Below are positions 44,672 through 53,663 of a stretch of DNA of 64,000 bases, piece by piece. The position numbers and the translations under genes were made by a program. Numbering within the stretch: the first letter of the stretch is position 1; every line of letters begins with the position of its first letter. The notes under the pieces were generated by a model. The model searched no databases and was not told where the DNA came from. It saw only the letters and a program-made list of their open reading frames with translations. Location of the stretch: positions 310,001-374,000 of the forward strand of contig NZ_JBGFFE010000001.1 of the NCBI RefSeq assembly GCF_041224415.1, read 5' to 3'. This stretch comes from Clostridium_B lapidicellarium. GTDB taxonomy: Bacteria; Bacillota; Clostridia; Clostridiales; Clostridiaceae.

Positions 44672-45049
44672 TTAGTCCTTTATTAAACTTCCAACAGTTT
44701 TTTGGGTGGATTCATCTTTAACCGCTGTCTTCTTTACTTCAGGAATTTGAATATTCAATTCTTCCATCATTTCCGCAACTTCCGTTTCGCCAGATGCAAA
44801 ATGTACCGCTTCATCGGGGTCAAGTATTTTGAGCAGTGACATAAGTTCCCCTACATGTGCTTTCTCCTCGTCTCTTATATCTGCTATCACCTTTTTAGCT
44901 GCAGCATCATCCGTCGCCAGTACATGGGATTCATATAAATATATAGCTTCAAGTTCTCCTGCAATATCAAGTCTTACAGCCTGAATCAGTTCTTCCTTGG
45001 TCATTTTCCTGTCTACATTTCCCTGAAAAGGATTTGCAAAATTTGGCAT
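44672..45049 (-). CDS. Encapsulated ferritin-like cargo protein
   Basis: A 125-residue helical protein with a ferritin-like metal site: EELIQAVRLDIAGELEAIYL and the RDEEKAHVGELMSLL helix, containing ExxH. A flexible linker follows, then the C-terminus TQKTVGSLIKD, which fits encapsulin cargo-loading peptides (TVGSL type). It should oxidise and mineralise ferrous iron inside the shell encoded 13 bases downstream. GGGAGGT precedes the ATG. Confidence 0.93.
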   Translation of the reverse strand: MPNFANPFQGNVDRKMTKEELIQAVRLDIAGELEAIYLYESHVLATDDAAAKKVIADIRDEEKAHVGELMSLLKILDPDEAVHFASGETEVAEMMEELNIQIPEVKKTAVKDESTQKTVGSLIKD

Positions 45050-45447
45050 GATGATCTACCTCCCGTTATTTTAAAAATATTTTGAATCATCACATACGCT
45101 AATTTATATTATATGATAATTCTTTTCCAAATACAAATATGTATATGAAACCATATTTACTGAATTTCTCAATTTAAAGCTGACTTTTAACCTTAAACTT
45201 CCAATTAATCCATATGTCTAAATTTTCGAGAATTTTACATTTTAAATTTGTTAAAATTGCATATACTGCCTATTTTATTTGAAAATTGAATAAAATCAAG
45301 TACAAAAAATAGTATAATTCAATAAAAAATTCAAGTATATTGAAAAAATATAAAAAAGGGTATACAATAATTGTGTCAGATAAACTGTGTAAAATCGGCA
45401 TTATAAACATTTACATATCAAGTATGTCAATAGGAGGAGGATTACGC
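45050..45447. other. Intergenic region between encapsulin operon and pepV
   Basis: A 398-base AT-rich gap that must hold the divergent promoters of the cargo-encapsulin operon and of pepV. The sequence TAGTATAAT near 45310 could be a -10 region for pepV. I see no Fur-type or PerR-type box, riboswitch or small ORF that I could defend. Confidence 0.5.
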
Positions 45448-46839
45448 ATGGAACTTAATAAAAAAATTGATGAAATGAAAGAAGAACTGATCAAATCAGC
45501 CCAGGAAGTAATCAAAATCAAAAGCACTCTCGATGGAGAAAAACCAGGCATGCCTTTTGGCGAAGGCGTAGGAAAAACACTTGATAAAGCTCTTGAAATT
45601 GCAGCGGACCTTGGATTCAACACATATAAAGAAGAAGAGGGATATTATGGATATGCGGAATATGGCAAGGGAGACGATTATGTAGCTGTTCTGGGGCATA
45701 TGGATGTAGTACCAGAAGGAGACAATTGGATTCACCCGCCTTATGCAGCAGAAATCCATGAAGGTAAAATTTATGGCAGGGGTTCACTGGATGACAAGGG
45801 ACCTACAATGGCTGCCCTTTTCGGGTTAAAAGCTATAAAAGAACTTAAAATACCGCTTTCAAAAAAAGTAAGAGTTATTTTCGGGACAAATGAAGAAACG
45901 GGAAGCTCCGAAATGAAGGTATATAATAAGAAGGAAAAAGTTCCAGTATCCGGATTCACACCAGATGCAATGTATCCACTTATAAATGCCGAAAAAGGAA
46001 TAAGAAGATTTCACATCGTCAAAGATCTAAACCCTTCAGAAGGTAAAATTAAAATCAAATCGTTAAAAGGTGGAATAAGACCAAATATGGTCCCCGACAA
46101 GTGTAGTACCGTGATAGGTACAAAAGATCCAGACGGTATTGTAAAAGCAGTAAAGGACTTTGCCGGCAAAAAAGGTTACAATATGAAAACTGAAACCGCA
46201 GACGGAGACGTAGTCCTCCACACTTTCGGGGTAGGAGCCCATGGAAGTATGCCCGAAATGGGCAAGAATGCCGTAATGCAGACTTTTGAATTTTTAGGGA
46301 CTATCATTGGAGGACCTTCTCCTCTTGCAGAATATATAAACTTCTTTAACAAATATGTTGGATTTGAGACAGAAGGCACTTCACTTAAAATAGCATGTGA
46401 AGACAAACCATCAGGAAAATTGTCATGGAATGTCGGAGTTGCCGAAATCAACGATAAAAAGGCAGATCTGTGGATAGACATGAGATATCCTGTTACTGCA
46501 GACGGTGAAAAAATAATGGACACTGTTTCCATGGAATTTGCAAAATGCGGTGCAAAAATAGAAGACGTAAAAGCCGATAAACCCCTTTATTTCCCTGAAG
46601 ACAGTAAATTGGTCAAAATCCTTCTCGAAGTCTACAAAGAACAAACGGGAAAAGAGGGAAAAGCCTATGGGATAGGTGGCGGAACTTATGCCAAGGAACT
46701 TTCAAATATAATTGGATTCGGGCCAATATTCCCCGGGAAGCCGGACCTTGACCACCAAGCCAACGAATATATTGAAATTGAAGATCTAATAATGAATGCC
46801 AAGATATACGCCCATGCAATATATGAACTTGCGAAATAA
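45448..46839 (+). CDS. pepV: Dipeptidase PepV (M20 family)
   Basis: A 463-residue metallopeptidase. The metal ligands lie in VAVLGHMDVVPEGDNW, GRGSLDDKGPT and FGTNEETGSSEM, and the C-terminal His in KPDLDHQANEYI. It cleaves dipeptides, often with an N-terminal beta-Ala or D-Ala. The frame is open for 36 further codons upstream, but the ATG at 45448 has GGAGGAGG and begins the conserved domain. Confidence 0.94.
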   Translation: MELNKKIDEMKEELIKSAQEVIKIKSTLDGEKPGMPFGEGVGKTLDKALEIAADLGFNTYKEEEGYYGYAEYGKGDDYVAVLGHMDVVPEGDNWIHPPYAAEIHEGKIYGRGSLDDKGPTMAALFGLKAIKELKIPLSKKVRVIFGTNEETGSSEMKVYNKKEKVPVSGFTPDAMYPLINAEKGIRRFHIVKDLNPSEGKIKIKSLKGGIRPNMVPDKCSTVIGTKDPDGIVKAVKDFAGKKGYNMKTETADGDVVLHTFGVGAHGSMPEMGKNAVMQTFEFLGTIIGGPSPLAEYINFFNKYVGFETEGTSLKIACEDKPSGKLSWNVGVAEINDKKADLWIDMRYPVTADGEKIMDTVSMEFAKCGAKIEDVKADKPLYFPEDSKLVKILLEVYKEQTGKEGKAYGIGGGTYAKELSNIIGFGPIFPGKPDLDHQANEYIEIEDLIMNAKIYAHAIYELAK

Positions 46840-46855
46840 ATTTTAAAGATATTAC

Positions 46856-46890
46856 AAAAACCAGCACCTAAAATGCAGGGGTGCTGGTTT
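46856..46890. terminator. Bidirectional terminator
   Basis: AAACCAGCACC and GGTGCTGGTTT form a stem with a loop of about 11 bases between convergent pepV and the comFB-like gene. A run of A on one side and T on the other gives a Rho-independent signal for both directions. Confidence 0.8.
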
Positions 46891-46895
46891 ATATT

Positions 46896-47168
46896 TCAAT
46901 GATCGTGTGGGTTTTTGGACACTATGTTTATAGCAAGTGCTATTTCCTTTATCACGTTAGTAGTAAATTCTCTAGAAAGTTCATTGGTTTTAGTATACAA
47001 GAGACCTTTTTCCGTAGATATGTATTTAGGCTTGAGATTGTTTAAAACTATGGCCTTTATATCATCAATACACCGAGGACATTTACATATATTATCGTAA
47101 TTTTCCAAAACTCTTGGCAAAAGCTCGTCAACTACATCTTCCATATAATTTCTTACCAGCTGTCCCAC
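46896..47168 (-). CDS. ComFB-family late competence protein
   Basis: A 90-residue protein with the ComFB core: NYMEDVVDELLPRVLENYD, a CKCPRC cluster that probably binds zinc, then DIKAIVLNNLKPKYIS. In Bacillus ComFB is encoded in the comF operon but is not itself essential for transformation; cyanobacterial relatives bind cyclic nucleotides. The start is a GTG very close to AGAGG. An ATG eight codons downstream is possible. Confidence 0.85.
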   Translation of the reverse strand: MGQLVRNYMEDVVDELLPRVLENYDNICKCPRCIDDIKAIVLNNLKPKYISTEKGLLYTKTNELSREFTTNVIKEIALAINIVSKNPHDH

Positions 47169-47218
47169 CCTCTTTTGAATCTATTTTATATCACTTATAT
47201 AATAACATAAAATTTGCC

Positions 47219-48373
47219 CTATTGCTCCCGGGAATTTTTTTCAAAGGAACCTCGTCCCCAGTTCTCTATAGACACTTTTACATTTACATCTATACTGGAA
47301 TCAAGCACTTCTTTGTCCCAGTCCACATTGCTCCACCTTCCATATTTGGCTGCAGCATATTTACCAAGACCCAGGCAGTCAGTTTTATATTCCGTCTTCA
47401 TTTTATTTATAACCGAGCAGCAATTTCTATGTACCTTTTCTCCGATTTTCTCTTCAAAAGCTCTTTTGGCACTCTCGTTCTTTGAAATATCCTTAAAATA
47501 AGTATTTGTAATCACACTACCCTTTAATTTCAAATTTATCGTAAAATGAAGCTTCCCATGAATTTTATCCACATTGACTTTTCTAAATGAATTCGCATAA
47601 AGATCCGCATAATTCCTGGAATCTTTTTGCAAGCTCACAATTCCACATACTTTGTTATCTCTCATCAAATTAAGCCATTTACTGTCATCAAAATTCGATT
47701 TTGCGACCATCTTTCCATTTTTAAACAGGGCCATTCCCGATACCTCTATATTGTCTCCATTTGTTTCAATATAGGGCACCACGGGATTAGTACCCTCGAC
47801 ATAAAGTGAAGTATACAGATCTGTTATTTTTATATTCTTAGGAAAAAAGGAATAATTAAACTCGTTTTTCAAAAGGCCTTCTATAAAATCGGAGGAACTT
47901 GGATAGCCTTCAACCTTATGGGAAAGCATATCTTCAGCCTTTCCCCTGCATATTGCAAAATAACCCGTATCATTAAGCTGGGGGTTTTTAAACAATATGT
48001 CAACTATGGGTTCAAGTCCGTAGGCAGCACTGCTTTCACTTACTATATACACCTTTTCAAAACCCAATATTGTTTTCTTATCCGCTTTCGACTGTCTGTT
48101 TTCCCTGGTTTGACCTAAAGTTTTTCCAACTCCCTTTCTCACTGTGCTGCTTACCTTGACATTCTCGTCATCGCCGCTAATGCCCCTAAATATATACGTG
48201 GACAACGGTATGCTGTACGATACCGACCCAGGAGTCTTGTATTCGACATCCGAACCGAGCCCAGCCACTATTTCCATATTTTCAACTATATCCGAATTTT
48301 TTATACCCGTTATGAAAAATGAAAATATTATAACTAAAAGGGGTATTATGATCAGAAATTTATTTTTCTTCAT
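47219..48373 (-). CDS. gerC: Spore germination protein GerC family, without lipobox cysteine
   Basis: A 384-residue Ger(x)C protein. After an N-terminal hydrophobic segment (LIIIPLLVIIFSFFITGI) come the typical NMEIVAGLGSDVE and a C-terminal domain with KTDCLGLGKYAAAKYG. GerC proteins are normally lipoproteins with Cys just after the signal peptide (TGCWD). Here the position reads TGIKN, so lipidation is not expected and the protein may stay anchored by its uncleaved helix. It overlaps gerB by 14 bases. Confidence 0.9.
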   Translation of the reverse strand: MKKNKFLIIIPLLVIIFSFFITGIKNSDIVENMEIVAGLGSDVEYKTPGSVSYSIPLSTYIFRGISGDDENVKVSSTVRKGVGKTLGQTRENRQSKADKKTILGFEKVYIVSESSAAYGLEPIVDILFKNPQLNDTGYFAICRGKAEDMLSHKVEGYPSSSDFIEGLLKNEFNYSFFPKNIKITDLYTSLYVEGTNPVVPYIETNGDNIEVSGMALFKNGKMVAKSNFDDSKWLNLMRDNKVCGIVSLQKDSRNYADLYANSFRKVNVDKIHGKLHFTINLKLKGSVITNTYFKDISKNESAKRAFEEKIGEKVHRNCCSVINKMKTEYKTDCLGLGKYAAAKYGRWSNVDWDKEVLDSSIDVNVKVSIENWGRGSFEKNSREQ

Positions 48374-49454
48374 TTAAACCATCCTTTTTCAAAAGTCCTA
48401 TAAGACAGATCACAGTCAAAAACACTATGTTGAATAAAGTGTATTTTGGAACTATAAATTTCAGAAAAGTTCTACGGGCTTCTTCGTTTATATAATTAGA
48501 AGACATCAACACTATAAAGGGAAATAAAATTACGGACAGCTTCTTTATTGAAAGTTTTTTAAACATATCCTTCAATATGAATACGGATGCAAAATAACTG
48601 TTGGAGATGGTTTTAAAGTTTACTATGCTCCATAAAAACATGAATATAAATCTAAAATTGTTTATTATAGGTATTTCAATTGATTTAGTAGCTATGAGTA
48701 TCGACCAAAATGACTTTTTTATCAAATCTATTCCGCAGTAGTATATGGTCAGGAAAGTCAGGGACGAATACAAAATTATCAGAAACAGCACCCCTTTTAA
48801 CATATAACTTTTAAATTTTTCCCTATCACTAACCAGAGGATAAAACAAAAATATTATTTCTATACCACCGTAGGAAAAACATGACTCAACGCTCGCCTTA
48901 AATAGGGATTCAACACTGCTGTCAAACAGCGGGAGCACATTTAAAAGTTTTCCTCTGCCCAGTGCAACAAGAGGAATAAGGGCGACAACTATGGTAAACA
49001 CAAAGATCAACTCGTTTATATTTGCCAGGGGTCTTAAACCGCTGTAACTGGATATTGCCCCCAGAGAAACTATGAATACGAGCAATTTTATAGGAGACAT
49101 AAAATACATTATAAAAGTACTCAAAAGGATGGTCAAACCCGATGCAACGGTTGTAGTATAGAGTATAAAATTAAACATAAAAAGCAAATTGAGTAAATTT
49201 CCAAAAACCTTTCCCAAAAATTTTCTGCTCAATTGCAATATGTTTTCATCCGGAAATTTGTTCTGCAGTATATCTGCAATATACACTATGTACAGAGGAT
49301 AAATACCTCCTATAATAACCGAAACCCAGCCATTTTGCTTTGCAATTTCAGTTACTTGGTTTGGCAGATCCATCAATCCTATACCTATTGCAGTACCTGT
49401 CAAAATACAAAGCAGCTGATATGAAGTTATCTTACTTTCAGAACTGTTTTGCAT
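48360..49454 (-). CDS. gerB: Spore germination protein GerB family (amino-acid permease-like)
   Basis: A 364-residue membrane protein with ten predicted helices of the APC superfamily. It starts ITSYQLLCILTGTAIGIGLM, the usual GerAB opening. GerB subunits sense the nutrient germinant. The gene begins one base before the gerA stop and overlaps gerC, so the three are translated together. Confidence 0.93.
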   Translation of the reverse strand: MQNSSESKITSYQLLCILTGTAIGIGLMDLPNQVTEIAKQNGWVSVIIGGIYPLYIVYIADILQNKFPDENILQLSRKFLGKVFGNLLNLLFMFNFILYTTTVASGLTILLSTFIMYFMSPIKLLVFIVSLGAISSYSGLRPLANINELIFVFTIVVALIPLVALGRGKLLNVLPLFDSSVESLFKASVESCFSYGGIEIIFLFYPLVSDREKFKSYMLKGVLFLIILYSSLTFLTIYYCGIDLIKKSFWSILIATKSIEIPIINNFRFIFMFLWSIVNFKTISNSYFASVFILKDMFKKLSIKKLSVILFPFIVLMSSNYINEEARRTFLKFIVPKYTLFNIVFLTVICLIGLLKKDGLNEEK

Positions 49455-50936
49455 TTAATGTCTCCCCCTAAATTTTTTCATGGAATTTCCCATCCTGATC
49501 TTGTTCTTATTCGGCATGGATTCAGGTCTTTTGTCCATATTCCACAATTGGCCCCTGATGAATATGTCCTTCAAATCGTTCTTTTTTAAGGAGAGGTACT
49601 GTACTCCAAAAGTATCCATTGAAAACAAATGCAGCAAGATCAAATACCAGCCTGCAGCTATACCCACAATTCCAAATATGTCTGCAAGTATTATCATTGG
49701 AAACCTCGCTATACGTATGGAAAGTGACATGTCATAGTTTGGAATGACAAATGTTCCAATTACGGCAGTCCCCACGACCACGAGGGTGGCAGGACTCACA
49801 AGCTTTGCCCTCAATGCAGCATCTCCGATTATAAACCCACCGACAAGGCTGAGAGTCTGACCTATTTTTCCGGGCAGCCTCAGCCCTCCTTCCCTCAGAA
49901 ATTCCACTATCATTTCCATACACAATATTTCAATCAATGGAGTCAGCAAAAGTCCCTGTCTCGTGGATACCAGCGGGAGGAGAAATTTCACCGGTATAAG
50001 TTCCGAATTAAACTTTATAAATGACAGGTAGGCGGCAGGGAGAGTTATGACCAAAATAACAGCGAGAAGTCTCAGTATTCTGATCATGGAGGACAGTATG
50101 CTTCTCTCGTAATAATCTTCCACTGCCTGAAAAAATTCTATGAACAATGCCGGTACCACAAGGGCATACGGTGTACCCTGACATAATATTGCGGCCCTTC
50201 CTTCCAATAAATCATTTATGACTATATCAGGTCTCTCCGTTGCAAAACACTGCGGAAACAAACTATATGGGTGGCCTTCTATATACTGTTCTATTATACC
50301 TGCCCCCGTTATTGAATCCACATCTATAGAAGACAATCTGTCACGTATCTTCTCCATAACGCTCTCGTCTGCAATGCTGTCTACATACATCAGTTTTATA
50401 TCCGTCTGCGTGTATTTCCCCAAAGTAAAATTTTCAATGGTCAGATCCTGGTGTTTTACCATCCTTCTGATCATGCTCACATTTGTCTCCAGGTTTTCCA
50501 CAAAACCCTCTCTTGAACCTCTGACTGAATACTCATTTAAAGGTTCCGATATCTGCCTGTATTTTCCATCTTTTGTATCTATTACTATAAACTCGTCTAC
50601 CTGCTCTATAATAAGCACGGTGTTTCCGCGCTTCATCGCAAATATGGCCTTGTTAGCGTCATTTTCTACGGATGTGCTGCTTGAAGTTATATACTTCTTG
50701 CATATTATATCGCATATATCCGCCGACAGGCACAAATCACCCTTCACCTGCAGCATAAGAGGTTTCAATATATTTAAATTTATAGATTCCCTGTCGGCAA
50801 GAGAATCCACGTAGAGGAGCACGGCCTGTACTGGCAGCTTACTTCCTATCTCAAAATATCTTTTTATAACAGTATCCGTGTTTCCGAGTCCGTCAACAAT
50901 CTTTTGTATATTGTCATTCATGTTGAAATCATCCAT
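49455..50936 (-). CDS. gerA: Spore germination protein GerA family
   Basis: A 493-residue protein. A soluble N-terminal domain (residues 1-240) contains LYVDSLADRESINLNILKPL and IKLMYVDSIADESVM. The membrane part follows, with PCQGTPYALVVPALF-like (LCQGTPYALVVPALFIEFFQ) and PLIEILCMEMIVEFLREGGL, both typical of GerAA. With GerB and GerC it forms a germinant receptor in the inner spore membrane. The ATG at 50936 is chosen; a GTG three codons upstream overlaps the GGGTGAT site. Confidence 0.94.
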   Translation of the reverse strand: MDDFNMNDNIQKIVDGLGNTDTVIKRYFEIGSKLPVQAVLLYVDSLADRESINLNILKPLMLQVKGDLCLSADICDIICKKYITSSSTSVENDANKAIFAMKRGNTVLIIEQVDEFIVIDTKDGKYRQISEPLNEYSVRGSREGFVENLETNVSMIRRMVKHQDLTIENFTLGKYTQTDIKLMYVDSIADESVMEKIRDRLSSIDVDSITGAGIIEQYIEGHPYSLFPQCFATERPDIVINDLLEGRAAILCQGTPYALVVPALFIEFFQAVEDYYERSILSSMIRILRLLAVILVITLPAAYLSFIKFNSELIPVKFLLPLVSTRQGLLLTPLIEILCMEMIVEFLREGGLRLPGKIGQTLSLVGGFIIGDAALRAKLVSPATLVVVGTAVIGTFVIPNYDMSLSIRIARFPMIILADIFGIVGIAAGWYLILLHLFSMDTFGVQYLSLKKNDLKDIFIRGQLWNMDKRPESMPNKNKIRMGNSMKKFRGRH

Positions 50937-50988
50937 AAATATCACCCATGTTAGTTTTAGATTGTTTTAGATAAATTATGCAAATACT

Positions 50989-51915
50989 TCAAAAATAAAA
51001 GCCGGTTTTATAAGATTTTACATCTCTGTCTATAATCTTTTCATCCCCACACAATCTTCCCACCAGCAGTGGAGAGTTTTCGTCATGCATCGATAAACTT
51101 CTCTCAACAATATCACCGCTGGAATTTGCATAACAGTACAGACAGTTATGACCACAGCTGTTGTAAGCTCCTATATCGATGCTTTTCACACACCCGCATG
51201 CCTTTCTCTGATTGGGATCCTTTTCTACAGACAGCTTTTGTCCCACAATATGGGAAATCAGCTTATCATCTATGCATCTGCCATGGGAAATATTAAACCT
51301 GGACAAATCTATATCCTCCGAGCAAGTTTCAACGGTCAGATCATACCTAAATGCTATTTTCGAAAACTTTTCAGCCAGCTGAAACATGTCATTTTTCCCT
51401 ATGGGTAAAACATTTATACTGCGTAAATTACGCTCGGTCTTCCTATATAAATCCAAAAAGCTAATAACACATTTATCAGTATAGGGACCCAATTTTTCAG
51501 CAAGATATTCAAAACATTTACAGTGGTACTCTTTAGTAAATCTATCAGTCAGCACTATTGGATCATATCTCCATATCACCCTGTCCCTGCCGATTTTCAA
51601 GGATAGTTTAATGAAAGTGTCTATGAGATATTCTTTTCCGGGTACATTTTTCTCCAACGTTCTGTCATAGGGGTTCAAAGTAAATTGAAAATAATAGTTG
51701 TACTCTCTGATTTCATCAAGCCTGTCAAGCATCTTCCCGGGATCTTTGGTCCAAAATGCTATACAATCCACAATTTCCGGATTTAAATTTATTTTGCCGA
51801 CCTGTTTTGTATTAAATGGATTCCTTACCAGTACAAATCCCTCTTTTATTCTGTTGAAAAACCATTTGCTGTAAAAAGCCGGTATGTCTGTTCTTCTGCT
51901 TACACTCAGTATCAC
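50989..51915 (-). CDS. DUF1848 family protein
   Basis: A 308-residue protein starting ILSVSRRTDIPAFYSKWF. FWTKDPGKMLDRLDEIREY and FTLNPYDRTLEKNVP follow. The C-terminus holds a cysteine cluster (CGCVKSIDIGAYNSCGHNCL, then YCYAN). The cysteines suggest an iron-sulfur or zinc site, and the fold may be related to radical SAM barrels; the function is unknown. The start is a GTG at 51915 with GGAGGG seven bases upstream, giving the usual DUF1848 N-terminus. Confidence 0.87.
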   Translation of the reverse strand: MILSVSRRTDIPAFYSKWFFNRIKEGFVLVRNPFNTKQVGKINLNPEIVDCIAFWTKDPGKMLDRLDEIREYNYYFQFTLNPYDRTLEKNVPGKEYLIDTFIKLSLKIGRDRVIWRYDPIVLTDRFTKEYHCKCFEYLAEKLGPYTDKCVISFLDLYRKTERNLRSINVLPIGKNDMFQLAEKFSKIAFRYDLTVETCSEDIDLSRFNISHGRCIDDKLISHIVGQKLSVEKDPNQRKACGCVKSIDIGAYNSCGHNCLYCYANSSGDIVERSLSMHDENSPLLVGRLCGDEKIIDRDVKSYKTGFYF

Positions 51916-52064
51916 CCGATATCCCTCCATTTCTCACAAAATCTAGAATCAACCCAATTATACCAAAAAGTGCCGCTACTTTCACTTTTTGCTCTCCATC
52001 CACAAATTTGCTGCAAACCCGTATTAAAAAATCTGAATTTAATATATAATGGAAATATACTATC

Positions 52065-52190
52065 AAGTGATTCTCAGGTCCAGGTGGGTTCGCCTGCCGA
52101 ACCTAAGAATCACCTTATCCAGACGCACAGCAGTGCTTATCTCCCACTTTGAGAAGCTGGGGGTATTAGCAATGGCAGCGTTCGGATAAA
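52065..52190 (+). repeat. Dispersed structured element, copy 2 (long form)
   Basis: This 126-base element is non-coding. Its 5' part is a long nested hairpin: AAGTGATTCT-CAGGT pairs with ACCTAAGAATCACCTT, and GGTTCG inside pairs with CGAACC. After a CAGCAGTG spacer comes a second hairpin (CTCCCACTTTGAGAAGCTGG). It ends GCAATGGCAGCGTTCGGATAAA. Copy 1 at 41572-41657 is the same in the other orientation but lacks the second arm of the 5' hairpin. It ends 27 bases before the iminopeptidase start, so it would lie in that gene's leader if transcribed. Possible relations are IS200/IS605-type end fragments or a HEARO-like RNA; this is unproven. Confidence 0.8.
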
Positions 52191-52217
52191 TTTTTATCGC
52201 CAAAGGAGGATTTATTC

Positions 52218-53099
52218 ATGAAAATCACTGAAGGCTACATGCCATATCTGAAATACAAAACTTATTACCGCATAGTGGGAAAATGCACAGGAAACAAAAA
52301 ACCACTTCTGCTATTGCACGGCGGTCCCGGCTCCACACACAATTATTTTGAAGTGCTCGACAAAGCTGCAGAAGATGGACGTGCACTTATAATGTACGAT
52401 CAATTGGGATGCGGATTGTCTTCAATACCTTCCCGCCCCAATCTATGGAACGCAGAAACATGGATTGAGGAATTAATCCAGCTTCGCAAATATCTCAACC
52501 TGGATGAAGTTCACCTGCTTGGTCAGTCCTGGGGCGGAATGATGGCAATTCAATATGCCTGCCAATACAAACCAAAGGGAATAAAGAGCTATATACTGGC
52601 CAGCACTCTGCCTTCCTCCACACTATGGAAAAAAGAACAGCGCCGGAGAATCAAATACCTTCCACAAAAAATGCAGAATGCCATCGCAGAAGCAGAAAAA
52701 ACCGGGGACTATTCTTCAGAAAAATACAGAGAAGCCGAATCGGAATTCATGCTCCGCTACTGTGCAAGCCCGGTGAGTCCAGATTCCCCCGAATGTTTAA
52801 GACGTCCGAAAACTGCCGGATCAGAATCCTATTTAACCGCATGGGGTCAAAATGAGTTTACTCCGACAGGTACATTAAAAGATTTTGATTTTCTGGAAGA
52901 AATTCAAAATATCCAGGAACCGTGTTTAATAACCAGCGGCCTTACTGATCTCTGCTCACCGCTTATTGCAAAAACAATGTATGACAAAATTCCCAATTCA
53001 GAATGGGAGTTATTTGAATTCAGCCGCCACATGGCTTTTGTAGAAGAAAACAAAAAATATATAAAAATACTGACCAACTGGTTAAACAAAAACGACTGA
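52218..53099 (+). CDS. pip: Proline iminopeptidase-type alpha/beta hydrolase
   Basis: A 293-residue hydrolase. The oxyanion-hole motif LLLLHGGPGSTHNYF is the HGGPG type of prolyl aminopeptidases. The nucleophile Ser lies in GQSWGGMMA, the Asp in TSGLTDLCSP and the His in FSRHMAFVEE. The cap domain lies between. It releases N-terminal proline or similar residues from peptides. AAAGGAGGA precedes the ATG. The structured element copy 2 is directly upstream. Confidence 0.93.
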   Translation: MKITEGYMPYLKYKTYYRIVGKCTGNKKPLLLLHGGPGSTHNYFEVLDKAAEDGRALIMYDQLGCGLSSIPSRPNLWNAETWIEELIQLRKYLNLDEVHLLGQSWGGMMAIQYACQYKPKGIKSYILASTLPSSTLWKKEQRRRIKYLPQKMQNAIAEAEKTGDYSSEKYREAESEFMLRYCASPVSPDSPECLRRPKTAGSESYLTAWGQNEFTPTGTLKDFDFLEEIQNIQEPCLITSGLTDLCSPLIAKTMYDKIPNSEWELFEFSRHMAFVEENKKYIKILTNWLNKND

Positions 53100-53156
53100 C
53101 CGTAAAATAGGCGGATATAAATCTCCACACAGCTGCATGCCAAAGGGATAGCATGG

Positions 53157-53460
53157 TTGCTTGTCCAGAACTGCTGAGGCTGAAGAAGATGCTTGTCCGA
53201 CGCTGTTCTTGTTTAGAACTGCCGGGATTGAAGAAGATGCTTGTCCCACGCTGTTCTTGTTTACACTTTATTCACAATGTCTAAGAGCAGCTTGTCTCTT
53301 TCAGTTCAGGTGGATTCTAGGCAATTGCCTTGGCACCAGGGATATCAGGACTTATGGTTTGGCTTAAAAAGCAGCTGAACGTTTGGAAGGTTTATTCACA
53401 ATTTATTCATGACCCCCGGGGGTTGCATGTCCACTCGAGTAAGCCGGGCAAAAATCGCAG
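53157..53460 (+). repeat. 304-bp direct repeat, left copy
   Basis: This matches 54752-55055 without gaps; I count about six substitutions, so roughly 98% identity. Within it are two tandem 48-base units (53170-53265) with the shared core GAAGAAGATGCTTGTCC and CGCTGTTCTTGTTTA. Then comes a unique stretch and the GC-rich palindrome core at 53392-53436. The two copies bracket hsp20 in direct orientation. Confidence 0.9.
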
Positions 53461-53490
53461 GGGTTGCATATCCACCCGAGCACACCCGAG

Positions 53491-53522
53491 CAAAAAAGAA
53501 TCGCCAAAATCTTGGCGATTCT
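53491..53522 (-). terminator. Terminator downstream of hsp20
   Basis: On the minus strand AGAATCGCCAA pairs with TTGGCGATTCT (short loop) and is followed by TTTTTTG. It lies about 140 bases after the hsp20 stop and is the first terminator-like structure there. Confidence 0.75.
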
Positions 53523-53663
53523 TCCATATCTCTATAAAGGACTGTCCTTTTTATTTGTATATATTCTTGTTTAATCAGAAGTTAATTCATATGCTGAAGT
53601 TGCCTGGACACTTGCGGCAGTTGTCCGGGCTCCAAAATATAACAATTAGAAATGATCTGTCAA

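Larger units (their letters stand above)
53100..53663. other. Non-coding, repeat-rich region between pip and hsp20
   Basis: It holds the left copy of the 304-bp repeat (53157-53460), a further partial core unit (GGGGTTGCATATCCACCCG at about 53459-53478) and the hsp20 terminator (53491-53522). Reading frames here are short and repeat-derived, with no ribosome sites or recognisable products. The last 140 bases before the hsp20 stop are featureless. Confidence 0.75.

Noticed and set aside
52065..52190. Calling the dispersed element a confirmed HEARO RNA or IS605 end
   Set aside because: Only general features (hairpins, dispersed copies) support it; no transposase or IscB/TnpB gene is in the window and no covariance search was possible.
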